From Rufibacter roseus (lineage in GTDB: Bacteria > Bacteroidota > Bacteroidia > Cytophagales > Hymenobacteraceae): DNA of 64,000 nt. Below the pieces are notes generated by a model, which was not told the DNA's origin, made no database searches, and saw only the letters and a list, made by a program, of their open reading frames with translations. This document shows positions 27,651-34,407 of the stretch, one piece after another (position 1 is the first letter of the stretch; each line of letters begins with the position of its first letter). The stretch spans positions 434,001-498,000 of the forward strand of contig NZ_LRML01000003.1 of assembly GCF_001647285.1 (NCBI RefSeq). Direction: 5' to 3'. A program made the position numbers and the translations under genes.

Positions 27651-28685
27651 ATGAAAACCACCCGTTTTAACCGCTATTTGCTGTACACCTTAGCCAGTGG
27701 CTCCCTTCTGTTCACCTCATGTAGTTCAGATGATGACAGTGGCCCTAAAGGAGCATATGAGCATGGCGTTTTTATTACCAACGAAGGTAGCTTTGGCACC
27801 CCTAATGGTGAAGTGAGCTACTATGACCCGAACACCAAAACGCTTGTACCTGAGCTATTCAAAGAAGTAAATGATCGCCCCTTAGGCGACGTGGTGCAGT
27901 CTATGACTATTGCCAATGACAAAGCTTACCTGGTAGCCAACAACAGCAACAAAGTGGAAGTAGTAAATGCCTACACTTTCGAAGAACTGGGTGTGATTGA
28001 AGACCTGCTTCTGCCCCGCTACATGGTAGCGTTGAACAGCCAAAAGGGCTATATTACCGAATGGGTAGATTATGGCGTTAACGGAAGAGTAGCCGTTGTG
28101 GACCTTAACTCAAACACGGTTCTTAAAACTATCGAGGTAGGTCAATTGCCAGAGCAACTGGTGCTGGTGAACAATAAATTGTACGTGGCAAACAGCAGCG
28201 GCAACACATTATCAGTTATTAACACAGCCACTGACCAGGTAGAAAGTACCATTGATGTTGGAGATAACCCTAACCAACTGGTGGTAGATGCCAGCAACAA
28301 TATTTGGGTGCTGCGCGGTGGCTACGGCACTAGCGGCGCATTAATCAAAATCAATCCCGCCAACCAAAACCAAACTGTTTTTGCTTTACCAGGTTCTACT
28401 CAAGCGCCAGGCTTATTGGCTATTAATGGTGCCAGAAACCAAGTATATTATAGCTTTAACAAATCAGTGTACAGAGTTTCTACCACCGCAACCACTTTAC
28501 CCACTGCACCTCTCTTCAACCGCACCGAATTATATGGTTTAGGAGTATCACCGCAGGAAGATTTAATTTATGCGGGAGTAGGCCCTTATGCCTCTAACGG
28601 CAGAGTAGTACGTTTCAAAACATCAGGTGAACGTATTGATTCCTTCCAGGTACGGATACTGCCAAACGGCTTCACGTTCAGATAA
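27651..28685 (+). CDS. BtuG-like surface beta-propeller lipoprotein (YncE/DUF5074 type)
   Basis: This 344-residue lipoprotein has lipobox FTSC followed by SSDDDSG, which fits the acidic lipoprotein export signal that places Bacteroidota lipoproteins on the cell surface. The rest is a repeated beta-propeller (blade motif seen in VEVVNAYTFEELGVI, VAVVDLNSNTVLKTIEVG, LSVINTATDQVESTIDVG). In Bacteroides, BtuG of this type binds B12 very tightly and sits on BtuB. Its position after a riboswitch-controlled BtuB-type gene supports the same job here. B12 binding itself is inferred. Confidence 0.85.
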   Translation: MKTTRFNRYLLYTLASGSLLFTSCSSDDDSGPKGAYEHGVFITNEGSFGTPNGEVSYYDPNTKTLVPELFKEVNDRPLGDVVQSMTIANDKAYLVANNSNKVEVVNAYTFEELGVIEDLLLPRYMVALNSQKGYITEWVDYGVNGRVAVVDLNSNTVLKTIEVGQLPEQLVLVNNKLYVANSSGNTLSVINTATDQVESTIDVGDNPNQLVVDASNNIWVLRGGYGTSGALIKINPANQNQTVFALPGSTQAPGLLAINGARNQVYYSFNKSVYRVSTTATTLPTAPLFNRTELYGLGVSPQEDLIYAGVGPYASNGRVVRFKTSGERIDSFQVRILPNGFTFR

Positions 28686-28726
28686 GCTGTTTTTGCCCTA
28701 GTTTTATAAGAACAGCCCTAAAACAG
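28684..28726. repeat. P1 palindrome whose right arm is part of a larger hairpin
   Basis: AAGCTGTTTTTGCCCTAG followed by AAGAACAGCCCTAAAACAG. The right half is also the outer left arm of the 30-bp inverted repeat at 28709-28772, so two alternative foldings are possible. Confidence 0.75.
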
Positions 28727-28772
28727 AAGAGGCCGCCCCTGTGGGCGGCCTCTTCTGTTTTAGGGCTGTTCT
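28709..28772. terminator. Bidirectional terminator built from a P1 arm
   Basis: A perfect 30-bp inverted repeat (inner core AGAGGCCGCCC / GGGCGGCCTCT, outer arms AGAACAGCCCTAAAACAG and its complement) with a 4-nt loop (CTGT) between convergent genes. Confidence 0.88.
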
Positions 28773-28775
28773 ACT

Positions 28776-29093
28776 TTAATTCGTTGTTTTTTGGGGAACA
28801 TTGGCGGCTCCACCTACGCCTGAACCCGCTCCTTCGCGGGCTTTTTTCTCCTGCCGGTCATAGATGTTTTCATAGGTAGAGTCATCAGACGGGTCGGCAG
28901 GCTGTTGCTGCATTTTGTCGTCGTTTCCGGTGGCGTTATGGTCAGTAGGGTCTTTGCTCTTGAACTCGCCCTCTTCTACATTCACGGCGCCTGCTTCTTC
29001 GCCTTTGCTGCAAGAGGAGGCACCCACTGCTAAGGCACCGCCCACCATCAGCGCGAAAGAAAGACGTTTAAAAGAAATAAATAGCTTTTCCAT
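28776..29093 (-). CDS. Small putative lipoprotein, function unknown
   Basis: From the ATG at 29091-29093 the product is 105 residues. The signal peptide MEKLFISFKRLSFALMVGGA leads to a lipobox ASSC. The mature part is short, acidic and Gln/Asp-rich (EGEFKSKDPTDHNATG, DDSTYENIYDRQEKKAREG), likely disordered. No family is recognised. It is convergent with the BtuG-like gene. Confidence 0.65.
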   Translation of the reverse strand: MEKLFISFKRLSFALMVGGALAVGASSCSKGEEAGAVNVEEGEFKSKDPTDHNATGNDDKMQQQPADPSDDSTYENIYDRQEKKAREGAGSGVGGAANVPQKTTN

Positions 29094-29289
29094 AGTTCTA
29101 GTTCGGTATTGGTTACTGGCGCAACAGGCTAGCCTGCTGCGCATAGCCTTAGTACGCGGGTAAAGGGCTAATAGTTAAGTCAACAGCCGCAGTTCTCCTT
29201 TTCAAATATTACGGTAGCACTATACGCAGAAGATTGCCCCTTCCCTAACCCACTGTTACCAGACACGTAAAGAGTAGTACTCTGGCCTA

Positions 29290-29445
29290 GAGTTTGTTTA
29301 AATTTTGGTTTTGCAGGCGAAAATTGGGAGCGGAAGGTTCTGGCGAAGCGTTTTTGGAGCAGCATAGCAACGCTATGGTGCGAGAAAAAGGCGAAGGCAG
29401 GTTCTTTCGATGCCAGTTTGCAGCGCAAAATACAAGTTTAAATAA
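29290..29445. repeat. Degenerate MITE-like element, copy 1
   Basis: About 155 bp, starting GAGTTTGTTTAAATTTTGG and ending near CAAAATACAAGTTTAAA. Internal blocks GCGAAGGCAGGTTCTT and GTTTGCAGC match the reverse complement of the copy at 30168-30328. Its right terminus has diverged and no target duplication is clear. Confidence 0.7.
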
Positions 29446-29505
29446 GATCTGAACCGGACCAAATACCAGTACATGTTTTACATACTAAGATAAGGAGACC
29501 AAACT

Positions 29506-30066
29506 ATGACAAAGGGAAAAGGCGACAATAGCCCAAAACAACATAGAGCCGAGCAAGACAGAAGCTGGCAAGATATACAAGACCAAAACGACCACCTGAA
29601 CAACAGCAACAGGCACAACAACAATCCTCCGTACGATGGGTCACCGGAAACCAAATCAAGCCCGAACACCTCAGGTAGCGGGCAGCAGAAGTCGCAAAAC
29701 GACAACAGCATGAGCACTGGTGCTGGCGTGAGCGGAAGACCGAACAATATCCACAACCACAACCCAGAAAAAGGCACTAACGCGCCTAATTTCACTGAGG
29801 GACCAGTACCCGGCGGCGCTGACAATACCCGCGGTGAAAATGTACCAAGATCCGAAGGTCACGGCGGCGGTGCCAAAAGAGCCATGCCGAACGATGGCCC
29901 TGACAGCCCACAAGGTTCAAACGCCAACTTAACCACCGCCACCCGTGGTGCTGACGGTTCTGACAAAGAAACCCGTAACAACCAATTCAACGCCAGCACC
30001 CAGAAAGCCCACAAAGGCGATGCTAGCTTGGCAGATGAACTGAAAGAAGCGAAAAAGAAGCAATAG
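29506..30066 (+). CDS. Hydrophilic low-complexity protein, function unknown
   Basis: This 186-residue protein is dominated by Asn, Gly, Lys, Ser, Pro and Asp, with no hydrophobic segment or signal peptide; it is predicted to be disordered. Recurring short patterns include KSSPNTSGSGQQ, SNANLTTATRGADGSDKET and a C-terminal KKAHKGDASLADELKEAKKK-like helix. Its composition resembles the KGG protein at 20064. It lies between two inverted MITE-like repeats and ends with its own terminator. A desiccation or stress role is possible but not shown. Confidence 0.6.
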   Translation: MTKGKGDNSPKQHRAEQDRSWQDIQDQNDHLNNSNRHNNNPPYDGSPETKSSPNTSGSGQQKSQNDNSMSTGAGVSGRPNNIHNHNPEKGTNAPNFTEGPVPGGADNTRGENVPRSEGHGGGAKRAMPNDGPDSPQGSNANLTTATRGADGSDKETRNNQFNASTQKAHKGDASLADELKEAKKKQ

Positions 30067-30098
30067 GTTCTTTTTTGTAGTTATCCAGAAGACGAGCA

Positions 30099-30152
30099 TT
30101 TTGGGCTTGTTTTCTTAAAAAGGCCCGAGAAACAGACTCGGGCCTTTTGCTT
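30099..30152 (+). terminator. Terminator with an overlapping P1 half-element
   Basis: AAAAGGCCCGAG and CTCGGGCCTTTT (30117-30148) around AAACAGA form a stem followed by T-rich sequence. The upstream TTTTGGGCTTGTTTTC is a P1 left arm. Confidence 0.82.
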
Positions 30153-30167
30153 TTTATTCTTTCTTTA

Positions 30168-30328
30168 GAGCCTGTTAAATTTTGGCTTTCATGCTGCAAA
30201 CGGCCATAGCAAGAACCTGCCTTCGCACTTTTATCGCCTTCGAAGCGCTGCTATGAGACTCAAAAACTGTTTTGGCAGAACCCTACTCTTGCCATTTTCG
30301 CTTATGAAACCAAAACTTAAACAGGCTC
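30168..30328. mobile_element. MITE-like element, copy 2 (161 bp, inverted ends, TTA duplication)
   Basis: The ends are inverted: GAGCCTGTTAAATTTTGG on the left and CCAAAACTTAAACAGGCTC on the right, about 25 imperfect bp each. TTA flanks both sides (30165-30167 and 30329-30331), a likely 3-bp target duplication. There is no transposase gene. The GAG ends and TNA-type duplication would fit an IS5/IS1031-like parent; this assignment is an inference. Confidence 0.75.
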
Positions 30329-30382
30329 TTAGGCAAGAAAGTAGCTTTACCGTATCTTCGCACCTCCAGAAATGTTACGCTT

Positions 30383-31006
30383 ATGCAGGAACAACAAAAT
30401 GTGATCACCCCAGAGGTAGTGGCCCAAGGCCTTACCTATGACGGCTACCAGGCATTGGTGCGCGAGGCAGTAGCCCAAGGCAAAACCACTGGTCTGGAAC
30501 AGTCTGATTTTCTGGCTCAGGTCACCAAAGATAATTTAGAGATAATGCAGCGCACCTACCAAACGCCGCTGCAGCAAGACCTGGTAGATTTGGTGCAAAC
30601 AGTGACGCGCCCGCAGCTATGGCTGGTGCTAACTGAGGGCTGGTGTGGTGATGCCGCAGTGCATGTACCCGTTTTGGCCGCCATTGCCGAGCAATCTCCG
30701 AACATTGAGCTGCGTACCATACTGCGTTCAGAACAGCCTGCCGTTATGGAGGCGTACCTGACCAACGGGGGCAAGAGCATTCCTAAACTCATTGCGTTGA
30801 ACGCTGAAACGCTGCAGCCACTGGGCTCTTGGGGGCCCAGGCCGCAGGTGCTGCAAGAGTATGTGCTAGAGCTGAAGCAGCAGAATTTACCCCTGCCTGA
30901 GTTCATCAAAAAAGCCTTGGGACACTCAGAAGAAAACAACGGACAGGCACTGCAAGAAGAGTTTCTGCACTTATTACCTCACTGGATTAGAGGCTGCATG
31001 GCGTAA
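30383..31006 (+). CDS. Thioredoxin-family protein with WCGDA active site
   Basis: This 207-residue cytoplasmic protein has a thioredoxin-like fold with WLVLTEGWCGDAAVHVPVLA at the active-site position and GGKSIPKLIALNAET (containing the cis-Pro-like IPK). The CxxC motif is reduced to C-G-D-A, so the resolving cysteine is missing. Such proteins are known as a thioredoxin subfamily in Firmicutes and Bacteroidota. It overlaps functionally with the next gene only by position (1-bp gap). Role unknown. Confidence 0.82.
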   Translation: MQEQQNVITPEVVAQGLTYDGYQALVREAVAQGKTTGLEQSDFLAQVTKDNLEIMQRTYQTPLQQDLVDLVQTVTRPQLWLVLTEGWCGDAAVHVPVLAAIAEQSPNIELRTILRSEQPAVMEAYLTNGGKSIPKLIALNAETLQPLGSWGPRPQVLQEYVLELKQQNLPLPEFIKKALGHSEENNGQALQEEFLHLLPHWIRGCMA

Positions 31007-31007
31007 C

Positions 31008-31298
31008 ATGGCAAAAACAGTAAAACGCCACCCCTTCCAGCGCGATTGGCGCCGCGACTTGATTATAGCTGGTTTGGTTAGCCTGGTGCTCGCCATGACG
31101 CTGCTGCTCTACACCTTCGGCCTGACCAGTGATTTTCTGCTACGGCTGCTCAATGCTTTCCTGATAATCTTTATCATGATTTCCGGCACCGTTTTTCTGA
31201 TTATTCCGTCGGTGAATTGGGCGTTCGGGCGGTTCTCTAAACAGAAGGCACCAGCCAAGCCAGCGCCTAAAAGAAATTTGCCTAAGAAACGCCCTTAA
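31008..31298 (+). CDS. Two-helix membrane protein, DUF2798-like
   Basis: This 96-residue protein has two predicted membrane helices (about residues 18-39 and 46-70) between basic tails. The stretch FGLTSDFLLRLLNAFLI followed by a hydrophobic helix resembles the DUF2798 family. It starts 1 bp after the thioredoxin-like gene's stop, so the two are probably translationally coupled. Function unknown. Confidence 0.7.
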   Translation: MAKTVKRHPFQRDWRRDLIIAGLVSLVLAMTLLLYTFGLTSDFLLRLLNAFLIIFIMISGTVFLIIPSVNWAFGRFSKQKAPAKPAPKRNLPKKRP

Positions 31299-31435
31299 AC
31301 TAATTCTGACAGGGCCACGTTTAAACAATGTAGCTACACGTTTTTTGCCGTCTACTTGCAAGCCTCCAATATTCTGTATTCATTTGCCAGAGGTCTTATC
31401 AAGCCAGTATTTTCCAGAATTTAGATTCGCCTCTT

Positions 31436-32002
31436 ATGGAACAACACCTGCACATTAAAAATATGGTTTGCCCCCGCTGCATTGCCACGGTTACTGAGGT
31501 CTTATCGCAACAGGGGCTAGAGGTAAAAGAGGTAAAGCTGGGCGAGGCACATGTACAAGGACAATCCATAGACGCCGAGCAGCTAAACAACGCCTTACAG
31601 GCACATGGTTTTGAGTTGCTGAAAGACAAAGACGAGCAACTAACCGACCAGATAAAGACTGCCCTTCTGGAGTACCAGCACCACCTGGAGGAAGAATACC
31701 AACCCATCACCACCTCGGTGTATCTTTCTGAGAAGTTACATGGCTCTTACCAGCACCTGAGCAAAGTGTTCTCGCAGCACACCGGCACCACCATAGAGAA
31801 ATACCTGATTCGGCTGAAGATTGAGCGCGTGAAGGAACTGCTCTCTTATGGTGAACTTACCCTCAGCGAAATTGCGCACAAGCTCCAGTACAGCAGCGTA
31901 CAACACCTTTCAAACCAGTTCAAGAAAGTGACCGGCGTTTCGGTAACCGACTTCAAAAAAGACCCACACGTAGAACGTCAGCCGCTGGACAACCTCACTT
32001 AG
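31436..32002 (+). CDS. AraC-family regulator with N-terminal HMA metal-binding domain
   Basis: This 188-residue protein joins a heavy-metal-associated-like domain (HIKNMVCPRCIATVTEVLSQ, Cys12 and Cys15) to a C-terminal AraC DNA-binding domain (YLSEKLHGSYQHLSKVFSQH, TLSEIAHKLQYSSVQHLSNQ). The layout suggests a one-component metal sensor. It stands first in a run of copper and cation genes, all in the same orientation, and is probably their regulator. Metal identity and operator are not shown by the sequence. Confidence 0.85.
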   Translation: MEQHLHIKNMVCPRCIATVTEVLSQQGLEVKEVKLGEAHVQGQSIDAEQLNNALQAHGFELLKDKDEQLTDQIKTALLEYQHHLEEEYQPITTSVYLSEKLHGSYQHLSKVFSQHTGTTIEKYLIRLKIERVKELLSYGELTLSEIAHKLQYSSVQHLSNQFKKVTGVSVTDFKKDPHVERQPLDNLT

Positions 32003-32176
32003 CCGCGAATTTTATACATCTGAACACATAATTTTATAACAACAGCAGAAGGAGCAGCCCGTAAAAACAATGGTATCTTACCCCTGTTGGTTCTTTTCTT
32101 TGCTACAAGCAAAGTAAATAGCGAGCAGCGAAGTAGGGTGTGAACACAAATTATGTTTCACTTTAAACCATTACTT

Positions 32177-32512
32177 ATGCACAATTCACAAAATAACCGA
32201 GCTGTCATTGACGCCCTTATTAATTGTTACTTATCCTGCGAACATTGCGCCTCTGCCTGTTTAGAGGAAGACAATGTAAAAATGATGGCCGCCTGCATTA
32301 AGCTTGACCGCGACTGCGCCGATATCTGTAAACTTACCGCCACCTTTTTAGCCAGAGGCTCTGAGCATGGAAAGCACCTGCTGCAAGAATGCATTGAACT
32401 TTGCCAAAAGTGCGGTGACGAATGTGCCAAACATGAGGCAGATCACTGCAAGCAGTGCGCCGAAGCCTGCTACCGTTGCGTAGAAGCTTGCCGCTCATTA
32501 GCAACTGCTTAA
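32177..32512 (+). CDS. Four-helix-bundle copper-storage protein (Csp/DUF326 family), copy 1
   Basis: From ATG 32177 the product is 111 residues with 16 cysteines, mostly in CxxxC pairs along four helices (CYLSCEHCASAC, CIELCQKCGDEC, CKQCAEACYRC). Csp proteins store many Cu(I) ions inside the bundle through these cysteines. No signal peptide is present, as in the cytosolic Csp3 type. A second copy lies at 33820. A strong terminator follows. Confidence 0.88.
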   Translation: MHNSQNNRAVIDALINCYLSCEHCASACLEEDNVKMMAACIKLDRDCADICKLTATFLARGSEHGKHLLQECIELCQKCGDECAKHEADHCKQCAEACYRCVEACRSLATA

Positions 32513-32526
32513 TATTATATATTCTA

Positions 32527-32570
32527 TAAAAGGGAAGGCAGCCGGTTCACACCGGCTGCCTTCCCTTTTA
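32527..32570 (+). terminator. Terminator after Csp copy 1
   Basis: A perfect 20-bp inverted repeat (core GGAAGGCAGCCGGT / ACCGGCTGCCTTCC) with loop TCAC and a T-rich right end. Confidence 0.85.
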
Positions 32571-32578
32571 TGTGCTGC

Positions 32579-32605
32579 TTCTGAAAAAAGAGGGCTAAAA
32601 CAGAC
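32579..32605. repeat. P1 half-element
   Basis: CTTCTGAAAAAAGAGGGCTAAAACAG resembles a P1 loop and right arm; the left arm is missing. Confidence 0.5.
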
Positions 32606-32772
32606 TTTACTTAAAGCTCTCTATGACTTACATTACAATTTCAGCAAACTTTATACAAATCTTACTTTAAGGTATAAATTGCTACCCGTCACAAAAGCTT
32701 TCTTTGCGAAAGTAACCCAAACTCAGTCTCAGTTTCGCGTACAAAAAGGAAGTTGTTCATTAAAGTTCTTTT

Positions 32773-33711
32773 ATGGGACACGGTCATTCACATTCGCACG
32801 GACATGCACACGGAGCACACGCCCACGGAATTCCGGCGTCTGGCAATGTGAGCAAAGCCTTTCTGCTAGGCATTGTCCTGAACATTGTGTTTGTGGTGGT
32901 GGAAGCTGCCGCCGGGTGGTGGTACAACTCACTGGCTCTTCTTACCGATGCCGGCCATAACTTCACCGATGTCATCAGTCTGGTGCTGGCGTTTATGGCT
33001 CTCAAACTGTCGCAGCGCAAACCCACCTCCCGCTTTACCTATGGCTATGGAAAGACTACCACGCTGGTTTCTTTACTCAACGCCGTGTTGTTGTTACTCG
33101 CCGTGGGAGCCATTGGTTGGGAAGCCATTGAACGTTTAGGCACCGCTCCTAGCCTCAACGGTACCGCCATCTCCGTGGTAGCCATCATTGGCATTGTCAT
33201 TAACGCAGGTACTGCCCTGCTCTTCTTCAAGGATAAAGAACATGACATTAACGTGAAAGGCGCGTACCTGCACATGGTCGCCGATGCGCTGGTGAGTTTA
33301 GGAGTAGTGATAGCGGGTGTGGTCATGTACTACACCAATTGGTACTGGATTGATGCCGTTATGAGCCTTATCATCATGGTAGTGATTGTCTGGAGCACTT
33401 GGGGCTTATTGGTAGAGTCACTTCGGCTAACCTTAGATGCCGTTCCGCAGGGCACGGATTTACCGGCCATCAGAAAGTTTCTGGAAGACGTGCCGGGCGT
33501 GGCTCAGGTACATGACCTGCACATCTGGGCCATGAGTACCACTGAAACCTCCCTTACCGCCCATCTGGTAGTGGAAGATTCTTATGAAGATGCCCAACTG
33601 GTGGAAATGAGGGAAGAACTGAGTCACCACTTTGGTATTCAGCACGTCACCCTGCAAGTAGAACGCGGTGCCGATGGCCATGCCTGTGAACAGGCCGGAG
33701 TGTACCATTAA
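32773..33711 (+). CDS. Cation diffusion facilitator (CzcD/ZitB-like metal efflux transporter)
   Basis: This 312-residue inner-membrane protein has six predicted helices and exports divalent cations such as Zn2+, Co2+ or Cd2+ by proton exchange. The His-rich N-terminus (GHGHSHSHGHAHGAHAHG) and the transport-site residues LTDAGHNFTDV (helix 2) and HMVADALVSLGV (helix 5) fit the CDF family. The C-terminal cytoplasmic domain contains VHDLHIWAMS. It sits between two Csp genes and upstream of a broken czcO-like gene. Confidence 0.94.
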   Translation: MGHGHSHSHGHAHGAHAHGIPASGNVSKAFLLGIVLNIVFVVVEAAAGWWYNSLALLTDAGHNFTDVISLVLAFMALKLSQRKPTSRFTYGYGKTTTLVSLLNAVLLLLAVGAIGWEAIERLGTAPSLNGTAISVVAIIGIVINAGTALLFFKDKEHDINVKGAYLHMVADALVSLGVVIAGVVMYYTNWYWIDAVMSLIIMVVIVWSTWGLLVESLRLTLDAVPQGTDLPAIRKFLEDVPGVAQVHDLHIWAMSTTETSLTAHLVVEDSYEDAQLVEMREELSHHFGIQHVTLQVERGADGHACEQAGVYH

Positions 33712-33743
33712 GATGATTTCAGCACTAGGTTTCTTCCCTCATT

Positions 33744-33766
33744 TCCCAAAAACAGCCTTAAAACGC
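33744..33766. repeat. P1 half-element
   Basis: CCCAAAAACAGCCTTAAAACGC resembles a P1 right arm between the CDF and Csp copy 2 genes; the left half is not recognisable. Confidence 0.4.
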
Positions 33767-33819
33767 TATACCCAAATGCATGGGCCGCGTATAGAATAGT
33801 TCACCAAAACTTCAAGCCT

Positions 33820-34200
33820 ATGCGTACCGAATATAAACCGGCCATTGATGCGTTGCTGGCCTGTATTGCAGCCTGCGACCACTGTGCCACCGCCTGTTTG
33901 CAAGAAGAAGAAGTGAAAAAAATGGCGCGCTGCATTCACTTGGATTTAGATTGCGCCGATTATTGCCGGCTAACGGCTTCGTTTCTGTCTAAAGGTTCAG
34001 AGCATGCTAGGCTGGTGCTGCGCCAGTGCGTGGAGATCTGCGAGGCCTGCGCCATAGAATGTGAGCGCCACGCGCACGACCACTGCCAGGCCTGCGCCGA
34101 AGCCTGCCGCAAGTGCATTGAAGCCTGCCAAGACTTATTTCCGAAATCAGATCCCGTGGCCGAGCTTCTTTCTGCCGCCAACAATTCTGATATAGCTTAA
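33820..34200 (+). CDS. Four-helix-bundle copper-storage protein (Csp/DUF326 family), copy 2
   Basis: This 126-residue protein has the same cysteine framework as copy 1 (16 Cys before the tail: CIAACDHCATAC, CVEICEACAIEC, CQACAEACRKC). It differs by a longer C-terminal tail (FPKSDPVAELLSAANNSDIA). It lies after the CDF gene and is followed by a P1 element and a terminator. Two Csp paralogues in one island suggest a high copper-buffering capacity. Confidence 0.88.
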   Translation: MRTEYKPAIDALLACIAACDHCATACLQEEEVKKMARCIHLDLDCADYCRLTASFLSKGSEHARLVLRQCVEICEACAIECERHAHDHCQACAEACRKCIEACQDLFPKSDPVAELLSAANNSDIA

Positions 34201-34202
34201 CC

Positions 34203-34244
34203 AGTTTAGCCTTATTTTCTGTAAAACAGGGCCAAAATAAGAAC
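34203..34244. repeat. P1 palindrome after Csp copy 2
   Basis: AGTTTAGCCTTATTTTCTG followed by TAAAACAGGGCCAAAATAAG, directly before the terminator stem at 34242. Confidence 0.65.
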
Positions 34245-34286
34245 TAGCTCCCCCACCTGCTCAGCCTGATGGGGGAGCTAGTTTTT
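34242..34286 (+). terminator. Terminator after Csp copy 2
   Basis: AACTAGCTCCCCCA and TGGGGGAGCTAGTT pair around a 14-nt loop and are followed by TTTTTG. Confidence 0.88.
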
Positions 34287-34353
34287 TGTGCCCTCCCTGA
34301 AAATCATACACGTCTTCTACAAAATTCTGTAACGGCTCCGTCTGACCGCCCTC

Positions 34354-34361
34354 TACTTTTG
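34354..34361 (+). promoter_or_regulatory. Predicted -7 element upstream of the broken czcO-like gene
   Basis: TACTTTTG matches TAnnTTTG and lies 46 bp before the TTG start. No clear -33 TTG was found. Confidence 0.4.
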
Positions 34362-34407
34362 CGTATCCTATTTAGTTATAGCAAACACCGGAAAACAGAG
34401 CCCAGCA

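Noticed and set aside
30168-30328. Full insertion sequence
   Set aside because: At 161 bp it is too short for a transposase and has no long open frame; a non-autonomous element fits better.
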